Shown one piece after another: positions 1 through 7,843 of a stretch of DNA of 64,000 nt (position 1 is its first letter; each line of letters begins with the position of its first letter). The position numbers and the translations under genes are program-made. Where the stretch lies: assembly GCA_005954745.1 (NCBI GenBank), contig CP040680.1, positions 186,001 through 250,000 on the forward strand, given 5' to 3'. Origin of the DNA: Halostella pelagica (lineage in GTDB: Archaea; Halobacteriota; Halobacteria; Halobacteriales; Natronoarchaeaceae). Under the pieces are notes generated by a model that was not told where the DNA came from, searched no databases, and saw nothing but the letters and a program-made list of their open reading frames with translations.

Positions 1-2
1 GT

Positions 3-218
3 AACTCGTCAGAGCAATCCACGGTATCGGGTGGCCTATCACCAGAGCAGCGGCTTGAGCCACCAAATACAGGACTTCTCAACGCCGGTATCGTGACGAT
101 CCACGACATGGAGACACTACGGGCTTGCGTTGCCTACGAGAACGCAAATCAGAAGCGAGTCCAGATTCTTTGGCGACTCGAACACCGGGCCAACGAAATC
201 CGCGCTGAGGAGGATTGA
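3..218 (+). CDS. 3' end of an unrecognised haloarchaeal protein (cut by window edge)
   Basis: An open frame runs in from the window start and ends at TGA 216-218. The visible 71 residues include NAGIVTIHDMETLRACVAY followed by a charged tail (HRANEIRAEED). I do not recognise the family. A decayed paralogous copy lies at 18188-18354 with the same core, so this is a repeated plasmid gene rather than chance coding. The 5' end is outside the window. The next gene at 275 follows after a T-run/hairpin leader. Confidence 0.6.
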   Translation, partial: NSSEQSTVSGGLSPEQRLEPPNTGLLNAGIVTIHDMETLRACVAYENANQKRVQILWRLEHRANEIRAEED

Positions 219-236
219 GACGACATTCGTAGGGCA

Positions 237-269
237 GTTTTTCGGAGCCTCCAATGGGTGGAGGCTCGA
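237..269 (+). promoter_or_regulatory. T-run plus GC hairpin leader, copy 1
   Basis: GTTTTTC is followed by a perfect 8-bp stem (GAGCCTCC/GGAGGCTC) just upstream of the ATG at 275. It has the same layout as the leaders at 1943, 2758, 3840, 4264, 5337, 19947 and 20208. Function unknown. Confidence 0.5.
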
Positions 270-274
270 TTCAT

Positions 275-574
275 ATGAGCGACCGACCAGAAATAGATAT
301 TCAACAGCAGACCGCGTTGGGCGAGGATGGCCAGCTCGAAGTGACCGAGACGAGCGTCGAAACCTCGCTCGAGGACTTCGGTGTGGACGTAGATCACCGT
401 GACCGGGACTCGCGCCTCGATCAGCCGGAGGCGAGTGAGTTCGGCGTCGACGGCCGGCCGGAGGTAGAACGGTCATCTGAGGGAGATCAGTCTAACCTCT
501 TCGCCGATACTGCCGAGGATCAGCAGACGCTCGCCGGCGATGATGCAGCGGATCGCTGTCTCTTCAAGGAGTAA
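275..574 (+). CDS. small acidic hypothetical protein
   Basis: This 99-residue, very acidic protein begins MSDRPEIDIQQQ and shows no recognisable domain, signal peptide or membrane segment. I chose ATG 275 rather than the upstream start at 254 because the intervening codons are part of the hairpin leader. Its stop codon TAA (572-574) is also the beginning of the left arm of the first palindrome, so the palindrome is tied to the 3' end of this gene. The composition is typical of plasmid-borne haloarchaeal small genes; no function is inferred. Confidence 0.55.
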   Translation: MSDRPEIDIQQQTALGEDGQLEVTETSVETSLEDFGVDVDHRDRDSRLDQPEASEFGVDGRPEVERSSEGDQSNLFADTAEDQQTLAGDDAADRCLFKE

Positions 575-611
575 CCAACAACCAGTTCGTTTGACTGGCT
601 GTGTTGGTTAA
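571..611. repeat. dispersed palindrome, copy 1
   Basis: Arms TAACCAACA (572-580) and TGTTGGTTA (602-610) flank an inner stem CCAGT/ACTGG. It is one of seven full copies in the window and overlaps the stop codon of the preceding gene. Confidence 0.8.
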
Positions 612-704
612 GTGTCGGTGAGGTGCGCGCTATCGACTCGCGAGACCACTCAATACAGGAACCAAGCGACTGCGGGCCTCCCGAACGCGGAGGTACCAGT
701 ACCC

Positions 705-1059
705 ATGCCACGAATCACAAATTGGACGCGTGAGAGCCGTACCCCGAAGCTAGCGTATCGGAATACAGAGACCAACGCGCACCCGAGCGCCGGACTCGTA
801 CATCCACAAGTGGCGGGCCGCGGTTCTCGTCGACGGCTACCCGGTGTGGTCGCGCGGATTCGCAACGAAGGAAGCAAAATCGTTTCGCGACGAACTCCGA
901 AAGCGCCCCCAGCCTGACCTACCCTGTCCAGAGTGTCCGAACGGCGATGTTGTCGTCGGCCAGAAGAGTGCCGACGGCGCGAAGGAAGAACGGTGGTTCG
1001 AGTGTCGGGAGTGCGGCTACGAAAGCCGGTCAGCAATCGTCTACGGCCCTGAATGCTGA
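705..1059 (+). pseudogene. frameshifted small zinc-finger protein
   Basis: Two frames together make one protein. The first reads MPRITNWTRESRTPKLAYRN from ATG 705. About position 775-790 the reading must move to the next frame to continue APDSYIHKWRAAVLVDGYP and then a C-terminal zinc ribbon (CPECPNGD ... CRECGY), ending at 1059. The join is smooth in sense and the second frame has no convincing start of its own before the join. It is either an inactive copy or a base-call error. I recognise the general haloarchaeal family pattern but no function. Confidence 0.65.
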
Positions 1060-1215
1060 ACGAGAATTGGAGTACACTTGCTCGGTAGCGGACGGTGTCA
1101 TAGAATAGTCCCTACGAGATGAATTCCGGGAAGACGCCGATGTCGTTCGCTGTGAGGAAGTCGACGAAGTGTGCAGAGAGGACATAGCACCAGCTCCAGA
1201 TAAGGGCGGATCTGA

Positions 1216-1836
1216 TCAAACGGTTTCGAGCGCGCTCTCAATTGGTTCGTCGCCTTCGATCATCTCGAAGGTCTTCCCGTAGGTATTCTCGGTGTCGAGT
1301 GCGGTAACAAGCGTGCGGGCAACGTCGGCGCGGGTGACTTGGCCACGTTCGACCCGACGGGCTGCCTCGATCCGCCCGGTTGCGGATTCGTTGGTCAACT
1401 CCCCTGGTCGGACGATCGTATACGTTAGATCGCTTTCTTGGAGATGCTCGTCAGCCGCCAGTTTGGCTTCGAGATACGGCCGAAGTGCGTCGGGGCTCTC
1501 CTCAGGTTTGTCGGCGTTAATCGCACTGAGCATGACAAAGCGCGGTACCCCTTGCTTTTCGGCTTCGTCGATTAGCCTGATTGCACCATCTCGATCGACG
1601 CCTTCGACATCCTCGCCACCAGACCCCGCCGCGAAGATGATCGCGTCGCTTACGTCAACGGCATGGGATACGTCCTCTGTGAGATCCGCGACGACCACCT
1701 CGACGCCAAAGGCCTCCATCTCCGAGACCTGTGACTTCTCGCGCACCATTGCTTGGGCTGTGTGATCGCTTTCGCTCAGCACCTCAGTAATATGCTGTCC
1801 GACCCCGCCGTGTGATCCAGCGATGAGTACGTTCAT
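1216..1836 (-). CDS. NAD(P)H-binding atypical SDR family protein
   Basis: This 206-residue protein starts MNVLIAGSHGGVGQHI, a Rossmann dinucleotide-binding loop of the atypical short-chain dehydrogenase type (GxxGxxG) used by NAD(P)H-binding sugar-epimerase-like proteins. Further marks are FAAGSGG at the third strand, an MLSAIN segment, and IVRPGELTNE late in the fold. ATG 1836 is preferred to the 10-codon-longer start because the nucleotide-binding strand begins directly after it. Such proteins often act as redox sensors or quinone/flavin-related reductases; the substrate cannot be read from sequence. It stands alone, opposite in strand to its neighbours. Confidence 0.8.
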   Translation of the reverse strand: MNVLIAGSHGGVGQHITEVLSESDHTAQAMVREKSQVSEMEAFGVEVVVADLTEDVSHAVDVSDAIIFAAGSGGEDVEGVDRDGAIRLIDEAEKQGVPRFVMLSAINADKPEESPDALRPYLEAKLAADEHLQESDLTYTIVRPGELTNESATGRIEAARRVERGQVTRADVARTLVTALDTENTYGKTFEMIEGDEPIESALETV

Positions 1837-1942
1837 GGCGTAGTAACGGACGTGCGATAGCTCCAAAAGAATTCGTACGTAGGGGAAACTCCTGATCCGG
1901 TAGAGTGGTCAGCAGAGGCCACTGTTGGTTCTTCACGAGATA

Positions 1943-1972
1943 GTTTTTGAGCGCCCGAGAGGGGCGCGGGCG
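1943..1972 (+). promoter_or_regulatory. T-run plus GC hairpin leader, copy 2
   Basis: GTTTTTGA is followed by GCGCCCG ... CGGGCGC, a 7-bp stem, about 30 nt before ATG 2004. The whole leader, including the downstream CCCCCAGAGGTGACC-like stretch, is repeated at 19947-20004. Confidence 0.55.
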
Positions 1973-2003
1973 CAAGCGAACGTGCCCCCAGAGGTGACCA
2001 AAA

Positions 2004-2323
2004 TGGACGATACAACCCAGACGACAGCGTACCGGCTGACGATAACCGCCGACGGCGTTGTGCTACCCGTCGATGAGGAAATGCACCATGTACTCCTCGG
2101 CGATCTCAGGGCAGCGATCCGAGACCGACTCGTGGAGTACCACGGCGTCGGGGTGGACCAGGACGACATCACCGTCGCGACGGGCTATCGGTATGTACAG
2201 GTTCCGGCAGAGTGTCCGCTTCTGCAGCGAGCGTCTCGACCTCCTGAGTGTTTATATGAACAACGAGAACGGCGCGTACGCAAGCGCGGAGTGTTCCAGC
2301 GACCACTGCGAGTGGAGCGGTGA
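2004..2323 (+). CDS. hypothetical plasmid protein, C-terminus uncertain
   Basis: ATG 2004 begins MDDTTQTTAYRLTITADGV and stays protein-like through VGVDQDDITVATGYRYVQV (about residue 70). After that the frame turns arginine-rich and unlike its start, so the last third may be a frameshift artefact. A truncated duplicate (MKDSNETTAYRIMTTLDSAE) with the same leader lies at 20005-20085, which supports the N-terminus as a real gene start. No known domain. It overlaps the next small ORF at 2256 in another frame. Confidence 0.5.
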
Positions 2324-2423
2324 TGCCGTCTATCGAATCGTCGATCTCGAGGGTAGCGAGAGCAATGCTGTCGAGAGCAGCGTCCTGACCGGCGATATCA
2401 TCCCGAATTATTCTCCCTACTGA
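2256..2423 (+). CDS. possible 55-residue acidic ORF
   Basis: The ORF begins MNNENGAYASAECSSDHCEW and ends at TGA 2421-2423, whose last base is the A of the next ATG (TGATG overlap, as in translationally coupled pairs). The protein is acidic, as expected for a haloarchaeon, and has two cysteines and a histidine spaced like a partial metal site. It overlaps the tail of the preceding ORF in another frame, so one of the two readings is wrong there. Unrecognised. Confidence 0.35.
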   Translation: MNNENGAYASAECSSDHCEWSGDAVYRIVDLEGSESNAVESSVLTGDIIPNYSPY

Positions 2424-2697
2424 TGAATTCGATGGAAGACACGCCCACGTTCACGCGTATCGAGCCGATCTGCCCACCTGACGACTGCGACTCTCGCCTT
2501 GGCATCGGGAATCCCATCTACCTGGTGAGCAGACCGACATTGCCTACGCCGATGTCTGGTGTCTCGACGAGGAATGCTCGTTCACAGCCTGCGCGCAGTT
2601 CGCACTCGTCGATCTTCTTCACGAAGAGGCAGACTCACAGACGAGTCTCGTCCACGCCGGAGAGATCGAACCACTTGAGGCACGATATCAGCGGTGA
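2423..2697 (+). pseudogene. frameshifted small hypothetical protein
   Basis: ATG 2423 reads MNSMEDTPTFTRIEPICPPD up to about 2520. The sensible continuation is then in a different frame (EQTDIAYADVWCLDEECSFT ... LEARYQR) and stops at TGA 2695-2697. The continued frame is acidic and carries paired cysteines. A one- or two-base shift near 2520-2530 explains both halves. The family was not recognised. The palindrome at 2699 starts directly after the stop. Confidence 0.55.
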
Positions 2698-2698
2698 G

Positions 2699-2740
2699 TT
2701 AACCAACATCAGGAGCGGCAAAGCTGCTGTTGTTGGTTAA
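2699..2740. repeat. dispersed palindrome, copy 2
   Basis: TTAACCAACA (2699-2708) and TGTTGGTTAA (2731-2740) flank an inner AGCGGC ... GCTGCT stem. It lies between the broken gene at 2423-2697 and the leader of the gene at 2821. Confidence 0.85.
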
Positions 2741-2757
2741 TATTAGGGTCTACTGCT

Positions 2758-2791
2758 GGTTTTTCTCGCCCCGAGAGCGGGCGCGGGGCGA
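2758..2791 (+). promoter_or_regulatory. T-run plus GC hairpin leader, copy 3
   Basis: GGTTTTTC is followed by TCGCCCC ... GGGGCGA, a perfect 7-bp stem, about 30 nt upstream of ATG 2821. Confidence 0.55.
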
Positions 2792-2820
2792 TCAACCCTG
2801 CATCTTCTGGGTGATTCGAG

Positions 2821-3822
2821 ATGGCACTCTCAGCACGTCCGACCAGCAGCATCGCCGACGAAATTACAGCCGCTCGGCAGGCCGACCACGTAGCGTTCCT
2901 TCATCGCGTCCCCTTCGCGCTTGATGCGTTCCGACTTGGTTTTCTTACCGGCTTTCGTGAGGACTGTACCTACCAACAGCACCAGTACACGGACTTGGAG
3001 TTGCCAGTCGGAATGCTGGACAACGACTTTCGCAATCCCGATTTGGATCGGTACGTCGAGCGCTTTTTCGAGTACGAACCGCAGGTCGGCGTGATCGGTG
3101 ACGCCTACGACATCGACGACGTCGACGAGTACGTGGCCGCCGCACGCGAGATTCAGGCGAGCATCCCAGATGTCGACCTCGTGATCGTCCCAAAGTGCCG
3201 TGCCGCGATTCACGCTGTCCCGGATGACCTCATCGTCGGCTATTCGCGAGGATACGCTGATCGATTAGCCCACGAGTTTTCTGAGCCACGCGATTGGCGT
3301 GGACGTCGTGTCCATATTCTCGGTGGCAGTCCACCCAAGCAGCTCGATGTAATCGACCAGCTCACCCGACCGACGCTGACGGGTGACCCACCTGCCGACA
3401 TCGTCGGCCTCGACTGGAACGGTGTCCATCGCGGGGCGCAGTTCGGTGAGTTCTGGACGCCGGACGGCTGGGACGACAGCGGTCGCGACGCCGAGCACAT
3501 GACGATTCGAAAGATCGTGCGCCATGGCCTTGCCCGGATTCGCGAGTTCTGGCAGGCACACGGTGTCTGGCCCGAGTCGACGCCCCAAGAGGATGGACTC
3601 GAACTCGAGTATCATGGTCCGTCACCGACCGATCTCGATGGTGCTGCATGTACTGAATGTGGGGTGAACGTCTGGATGACCCGGCGCAGCCCCTACATCG
3701 CTGAGTACGACACGGGCAAGATCTGTGGCTACTGCAGCTATGGTTGCTACTTCGCGCATCGTCATCGGAACAATCTTGAGGAGTTCGCCGGCGAGCAGAG
3801 CGTGTACCTCCCGCCCGCGTGA
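2821..3822 (+). CDS. DUF6610-like protein with possible TGT-type barrel and C-terminal zinc finger
   Basis: The product has 333 residues. The central part has the run of motifs expected of a TIM-barrel guanine-transglycosylase relative: PQVGVIGDAYD (~88-98), DLVIVPKC and VGYSRGY (~120-142), RVHILGGSPPKQLDVIDQL (~160-178), and DIVGLDWNGVHRGAQFGEF (~187-205). The tail has four or more cysteines (CTECG ... CGYCSYGC, ~278-310), probably a zinc site. I associate it with the halobacterial DUF6610 family. The resemblance to tRNA-guanine transglycosylase/DpdA proteins is my inference from motif order, not a database result. It stands in a row of plasmid genes with ArdC and SWIM proteins. Confidence 0.6.
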   Translation: MALSARPTSSIADEITAARQADHVAFLHRVPFALDAFRLGFLTGFREDCTYQQHQYTDLELPVGMLDNDFRNPDLDRYVERFFEYEPQVGVIGDAYDIDDVDEYVAAAREIQASIPDVDLVIVPKCRAAIHAVPDDLIVGYSRGYADRLAHEFSEPRDWRGRRVHILGGSPPKQLDVIDQLTRPTLTGDPPADIVGLDWNGVHRGAQFGEFWTPDGWDDSGRDAEHMTIRKIVRHGLARIREFWQAHGVWPESTPQEDGLELEYHGPSPTDLDGAACTECGVNVWMTRRSPYIAEYDTGKICGYCSYGCYFAHRHRNNLEEFAGEQSVYLPPA

Positions 3823-3839
3823 CGCCATGAACCACGAAC

Positions 3840-3876
3840 GGTTTTTCATGCCCCCGGAGAGGGCGAGGGCTCGATG
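3840..3876 (+). promoter_or_regulatory. T-run plus GC hairpin leader, copy 4
   Basis: GGTTTTTCATG is followed by GCCC ... GGGC-type pairing with a GGAGAGGG loop, some 30 nt before GTG 3905. Confidence 0.5.
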
Positions 3877-3904
3877 GAGAGCCTTCACACTGAGGTGAAC
3901 TCCT

Positions 3905-4252
3905 GTGAGTCAACAACAGAGTACGAACGATGTCTCGATTGATGAGATTCCAGTCGATGTCGCGAACACGCAATCAGGGGAGGTCGATTCCGGCGAGGTT
4001 CCCGAGGAGATCCGGACGATCACTCGTGGGCTCGCGAGCGAACAGCCACCGACGAATCCACTCGTGGTTCTAAAAGCGGGTCGGTGGTGGTACATCCACG
4101 GGAAGGGCGGGACCGACCCTGCGTTCCAATGGGCTATCGAGTGGGCGCGACACATCGCGACCGACACCCCCAGCGACGTTGATCACTTCGACGCGTTCCT
4201 CGAGTATCTCGTCGCGGTCGGCTTCGCTGACGAGAAAGCAGCCTTGCGGTGA
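3905..4252 (+). CDS. hypothetical plasmid protein (GTG start)
   Basis: A 115-residue acidic protein starting at GTG 3905. No earlier in-frame start lies between the hairpin leader and this codon. The N-terminal 40 residues look disordered (MSQQQSTNDVSIDEIPVDVA). A conserved-looking core follows, with LKAGRWWYIHGKGG and then FQWAIEWARHIATDTP. No domain recognised and no membrane segment. It sits between the DUF6610-like and ArdC-like genes, each with its own leader hairpin. Confidence 0.6.
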   Translation: MSQQQSTNDVSIDEIPVDVANTQSGEVDSGEVPEEIRTITRGLASEQPPTNPLVVLKAGRWWYIHGKGGTDPAFQWAIEWARHIATDTPSDVDHFDAFLEYLVAVGFADEKAALR

Positions 4253-4263
4253 CCGCCAGCGCG

Positions 4264-4297
4264 AGTTTTTTGTGCGCCCCCAAGGGGTGCGGCGCGA
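4264..4297 (+). promoter_or_regulatory. T-run plus GC hairpin leader, copy 5
   Basis: GTTTTTTGT is followed by GCGCC ... GGCGC pairing around CCCAAGGGG, about 44 nt before ATG 4341. Confidence 0.5.
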
Positions 4298-4340
4298 TCT
4301 GAACTGACGCAGTCGCCGTGAGCTCGGTTTGCTGAAAATT

Positions 4341-5267
4341 ATGGCTACGACCAGTGACTCGTCGGTCTCCTTCGAGGAAACCGATACACGACACGACGAA
4401 ATGCACAGTACCATCGAAGAGTGGATCGACGACCTCGTCGACCACGTTGACGATGCACAAGCGAGTGAGGAGTTCCAGGAGTGGTTGGACGTCCAGAGTC
4501 GCTTCCACGACTATTCGCACCGAAATACACTCCTCATCAAACTGCAGTATCCAGAGGCAACGAAGGTTACTGGCTACAACACATGGCGGAACGACTTCGA
4601 TCGGCACGTCCAGGAAGGTGAACAGGCCATCTGGATCTGGGCTCCGATTATCTCCAAGCGATGTCCCGAGTGTGAGAATTCGCCTAGCTACCACGAGAAC
4701 ATCGGTTGTGAGTACGACGAGACGCCAACGGACGAATGGTCGAAAGGCCTCGTCGGGTTCAAACCAGCACCAGTCTTCGACGTCTCCCAGACGGACGGAG
4801 AACCGCTCCCCGAACTGGAGACAGCAGCGATGGGCGACGCCGACGGCCTAGTGTCAGCGCTCAAAGGGGCAGCTGATGAACTTGGTGTGACGGTACGCAT
4901 CGTCGATGCCAACGACTGGGAACATGGCGACGCAAAGGGGGTCTGTAAGTACCGGAGTCTACACGACCTCCAGCCAGTCGTCGAAGCGAAAGCCCGAACG
5001 AATCAGGCAGATCTCGCTGTCACGCTGATCCACGAGTACGCCCACGCGTTGCTCCACTTCGATATCGAGGATGAGCCCGAACGGGCGAAGCGCGAGGTCG
5101 AAGCAGAAGCCGTCGCGTACATCGTCGGTCGGTATTTCGGACTCGACACGAGCGGATCTGCATTCTATCTCGCTGCATGGCAAGGCGATGACCTGGAAGC
5201 GATTCAAGAGCGCCTCGGTCGAATCAGTTCCACCGCTCAGGAGATCGTTGGATCACTCGAGGAGTAA
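4341..5267 (+). CDS. ArdC-type antirestriction protein with metallopeptidase domain
   Basis: The 308-residue protein has two parts. The first (~20-110) matches the ArdC single-strand-DNA-binding domain pattern (WLDVQSRFHDYSHRNTLLI, ATKVTGYNTWRN, AIWIWAPI). It is followed by a cysteine pair (CPEC, ~108-111) and a zincin-like peptidase domain with HEYAH at 231-235 and downstream acidic residues in REVEAEAVAYIV (~251-262). ArdC proteins protect incoming plasmid DNA from host restriction. ATG 4341 is preferred to TTG 4329, since the leader hairpin and spacer end just before it. The plasmid-type neighbours fit an establishment or anti-defence role. Whether the peptidase part is active cannot be told. 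Confidence 0.85.
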   Translation: MATTSDSSVSFEETDTRHDEMHSTIEEWIDDLVDHVDDAQASEEFQEWLDVQSRFHDYSHRNTLLIKLQYPEATKVTGYNTWRNDFDRHVQEGEQAIWIWAPIISKRCPECENSPSYHENIGCEYDETPTDEWSKGLVGFKPAPVFDVSQTDGEPLPELETAAMGDADGLVSALKGAADELGVTVRIVDANDWEHGDAKGVCKYRSLHDLQPVVEAKARTNQADLAVTLIHEYAHALLHFDIEDEPERAKREVEAEAVAYIVGRYFGLDTSGSAFYLAAWQGDDLEAIQERLGRISSTAQEIVGSLEE

Positions 5268-5336
5268 CGATTCAGACAACCTCTGGAACAGTAGTCACAG
5301 TCGAAACTAGTCCAGTTCTGGGTGCGTTGAAAAACG

Positions 5337-5368
5337 GTTTTTCACGCCGTCGAAGGGCGACGGCGTGC
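5337..5368 (+). promoter_or_regulatory. T-run plus GC hairpin leader, copy 6
   Basis: GGTTTTT is followed by a perfect 10-bp stem (CACGCCGTCG/CGACGGCGTG) with loop AAGGG, about 31 nt before ATG 5400. This is the strongest hairpin of the family. Confidence 0.6.
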
Positions 5369-5399
5369 GCGAACTCGTCACGTCGATTCAGGCCAAATC

Positions 5400-5939
5400 A
5401 TGACCGAACGAACTGACGACGTCGAGACACAGGACGAAGACGAAACAGAACTCGAAGAGCGGGTGTACTCTCCTGATGGTGGAGTTGTAGCATCAGCTCC
5501 TGCAGCTTCGACACCTACTGAAGCTGTCCAACAGCCCACCATTGGCGAAGACCCGTCTCAGGAGGAACTCGAGCCCCGCACAAAGCGAGCGCGAACCGAA
5601 GAGATGGATGTCTCGTTACTCCGGAAAGGAGGAATCTACGAGGTACAATCGGAATCAGGGAACATCTACGAGGTCGATATCGCGAGTAAGACGTGTACGT
5701 GTCCAGATTTCACGAAGCGGAATCCACACGGTGGGTGTAAGCATCTACGGCGAGCCGATCTCGAAGTTCGAAGTGGAAACGTCCCTCGTCCTGATGGCCG
5801 TCTCCCGGAAACGTCAGACGTAGTTGAACAGCTTTCATCGGAAATTCGTAAGCTGAGGCAAGAGATCGAAGAACGCGAGGAGCGACGACGGAAACTCAAA
5901 GCTACGGTTGGGGTTATCGAGGAGTTCTCGATTGAGTAG
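5400..5939 (+). CDS. SWIM zinc-finger protein with C-terminal coiled coil
   Basis: This protein has 179 residues. After an acidic, low-complexity N-terminus (1-65) comes a SWIM-type zinc finger: CTC at 99-101, then CKH at 113-115 (CxC...CxH), preceded by the strand pair GIYEVQSESGNIYEVDI. Residues ~140-175 are heptad-like and charged (SSEIRKLRQEIEEREERRRK), a likely coiled coil. SWIM domains bind nucleic acid or protein partners; several haloarchaeal plasmid SWIM proteins have no assigned role. It follows the ArdC gene with its own leader, and the third palindrome comes directly after it. Confidence 0.8.
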   Translation: MTERTDDVETQDEDETELEERVYSPDGGVVASAPAASTPTEAVQQPTIGEDPSQEELEPRTKRARTEEMDVSLLRKGGIYEVQSESGNIYEVDIASKTCTCPDFTKRNPHGGCKHLRRADLEVRSGNVPRPDGRLPETSDVVEQLSSEIRKLRQEIEEREERRRKLKATVGVIEEFSIE

Positions 5940-5948
5940 ACGAGAGGA

Positions 5949-5990
5949 TTAACCAACAATTCTAAGATATCGCCCAACAACGTTGGTTAA
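5949..5990. repeat. dispersed palindrome, copy 3
   Basis: TTAACCAACA and CGTTGGTTAA (one arm change) lie in the gap between the SWIM gene and the DUF6788-like gene. The 13-nt link to ATG 6004 is also similar at 34201-34214. Confidence 0.85.
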
Positions 5991-6003
5991 CAGAGCCTGC
6001 CCC

Positions 6004-6318
6004 ATGTCCTATTCTCCACCAGACCCACCTCGAGAAGTCCCAGCAGACATTGCTTCCAAGCTTGATGAGCAATCCCCGGAGGTACTCCGACAAGTCGCTC
6101 GATTCGCCGAGGAGCTTGCTGAGCATCGCGAGCGGGGGGCACGGCTAGCTGAAAACGAGGAGGAGAAGGAGGTCGAAGAGCGACCAGAGGATCTTCCTGA
6201 TGGCGTTCCGGCGAAGGCGACGATTAAGGAGATCAACGACAACCGCTACTACTGGCAGTGGCGAGAAGGAGAGAAGGTGCGTTCCCAGTATAAAGGTCCC
6301 GTCAGTCCCGATGAATAG
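6004..6318 (+). CDS. DUF6788-like small protein
   Basis: The protein is 104 residues, starting at ATG 6004 (MSYSPPDPPREVPADI). The upstream in-frame start at 5983 lies inside the palindrome arm and is unlikely. The N-terminal half is helical and acidic; the C-terminal half ends with ATIKEINDNRYYWQWREG and YKGPVSPDE, the pattern I associate with DUF6788 proteins of haloarchaea. Function unknown. Two decayed copies occur at 34215-34280 (start only) and 51430-51626, each again just downstream of the palindrome. Confidence 0.7.
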   Translation: MSYSPPDPPREVPADIASKLDEQSPEVLRQVARFAEELAEHRERGARLAENEEEKEVEERPEDLPDGVPAKATIKEINDNRYYWQWREGEKVRSQYKGPVSPDE

Positions 6319-6381
6319 ACGAAGGTGGACCGTAGCCGGGTGTTTGGGACAGCTCATTTAGCAGCATAGCAGAGGACACCC

Positions 6382-7353
6382 CACACCCCGCAGTGTGAAC
6401 GGGTCCAACCGACGCAGACTGATAAAACTCGGAGAGTGAAGATGCCCACTCTTACGTTTCCGACGTAACTCAATGTCGGTGGAGAGAATGAAGCCACGGT
6501 TGAGGAAATCACACCCCCCACGTTTCCGTCGTTTCGTGACCCGGTCCGGGTTGATAGTTGGAGGGGAGTACAAGGAAGCCTCGGATCACCCACCCCACGT
6601 TTCCGTCGTTTCTCCACGACATCCACATCCCAATGCAATGGCATTAACGACGAGAATATCATATATCACACCCCGTGTGCGATGTGAATTTGGTGATGGC
6701 GTTGAGTCAGTACCTCCCGTGTGCGAGATGATTTCGATCTCACCTCGAGGGAGGCCCCGTGTGAGAGATGAATTCACTGATGATTCGATGGGAGACACCC
6801 CGTGTGCGATATGAAATCTCGGAACGCCCATCGAACAGCCGTCGATGCCGAGGCAGTTCAGAGGAGCTAGCTGGAGGTACCCCCCGTGTGCAAGATGAAA
6901 AATCAGACGTAGTCTCTATCAGGATAGTACCGAACAAATTCCTTCGACAATCTCGTGTGGGACGAGATCTCGCCGGTAGGTCACCCCCACACCCCGTGTG
7001 CGATATGAATTTGACGAGAGGGTAGGTAGAAGTGAATCACTCGGGAAACGCGGGATTCAGCCAGAGAGTACACGAGAAGCCGTAGAACAGACGATGAAAT
7101 CCAACCTCGAGGTGGCAAAGGACCGGTCGTATCACGAAACGTACTGTTTCGTTTCGACCGGCTCCAGTTCTAGTGCGGCTTTGGTTGACAGAGTGGCTAT
7201 ATAAAGGTTCCCTCGAAGCATAGCTTATCTCGATATTGTTGTCCTTGCGTTCTCTTCTCCGTGATATCGTGGATTTCTGGTGTCTCGTGGACTCTCTTCC
7301 TCACCACTCCCTCCCGTCGTCTTCCTGATTTCATCTCGCACACGGGGTGTGGG
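6382..7353. other. ORB-like repeat cluster, candidate replication origin without adjacent initiator gene
   Basis: Within the 1.2-kb gap 6319-7518 a motif close to CACCCCGTGTGCGATATGAA recurs. Clear copies lie near 6667, 6712, 6752, 6795, 6879 and 6988, all in one orientation, with one inverted copy at 7328-7353. Two further units (near 6510 and 6588) read CCACGTTTCCGTCGTTTC. The form (CCCCGTG, then GA..TGAA) resembles the ORBs beside the Orc1/Cdc6 gene at 51923 but is a distinct family. The opposed copies bracket 7013-7327, which includes an AT-rich stretch near 7195-7235. No orc/cdc6 or rep gene is adjacent. No convincing protein gene lies in this gap. Confidence 0.6.
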
Positions 7354-7377
7354 GGTTCGGCCTTGTGGGGATCGTGG

Positions 7378-7419
7378 TTAACCAACAAATCCACTCCGAA
7401 CAACTGTTGTGTTGGTTAA
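7378..7419. repeat. dispersed palindrome, copy 4
   Basis: TTAACCAACA and TGTTGGTTAA lie 100 nt downstream (in minus-strand terms) of the stop of the gene at 7519, between it and the inverted ORB-like copy. Confidence 0.85.
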
Positions 7420-7518
7420 CCGTTCTCCGTGTTCACGAATGCCGTCAATTCCTACATCAACCTGCGAGTATCTCTTCAGCGGCCGAATCGGTAGGTGAGT
7501 TATCGAGGTTGAGCTGAA

Positions 7519-7815
7519 CTAGTCAATCCAGTAGACAGCAAGCGCTTTCAGGAAATTGTCGGCACAGTAGCGAATCCGGCACCGTATGCAGCAGCCTCGA
7601 TGAAGCTCGTGCAGACCCGGATCGATGAACACGCGTGCATCTTGGACTTGACTACGCGAGTAGACTGCGACGGCTTCTTCTCCACCGTTTTCACTTGCTG
7701 GGGTCTGGATATAAATTTCGATCATCTCGCCACGACTGAAGTACTCGCGAAGATCTCGCTGTTGTGCCTCACGATGAGCTCTTGCCTTAGATCCTCGGGT
7801 GGTACCTGTAGACAT
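7519..7815 (-). CDS. hypothetical protein, second gene of a two-gene unit
   Basis: A 98-residue protein starting MSTGTTRGSKARAHREAQQR at ATG 7815. It has a basic, helical N-terminus, an acidic middle (ENGGEEAVAVYSRSQVQDAR) and a cysteine-rich stretch (CCIRCRIRYC) near the end. No family recognised. It lies 28 nt downstream of the gene at 7844-8209 on the same strand, so the two are likely co-transcribed. Their place beside the ORB-like cluster could mean a plasmid maintenance role, but nothing in the sequence proves it. Confidence 0.5.
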   Translation of the reverse strand: MSTGTTRGSKARAHREAQQRDLREYFSRGEMIEIYIQTPASENGGEEAVAVYSRSQVQDARVFIDPGLHELHRGCCIRCRIRYCADNFLKALAVYWID

Positions 7816-7843
7816 AATTATGCTATTGGGCGTTGAGATGGCT

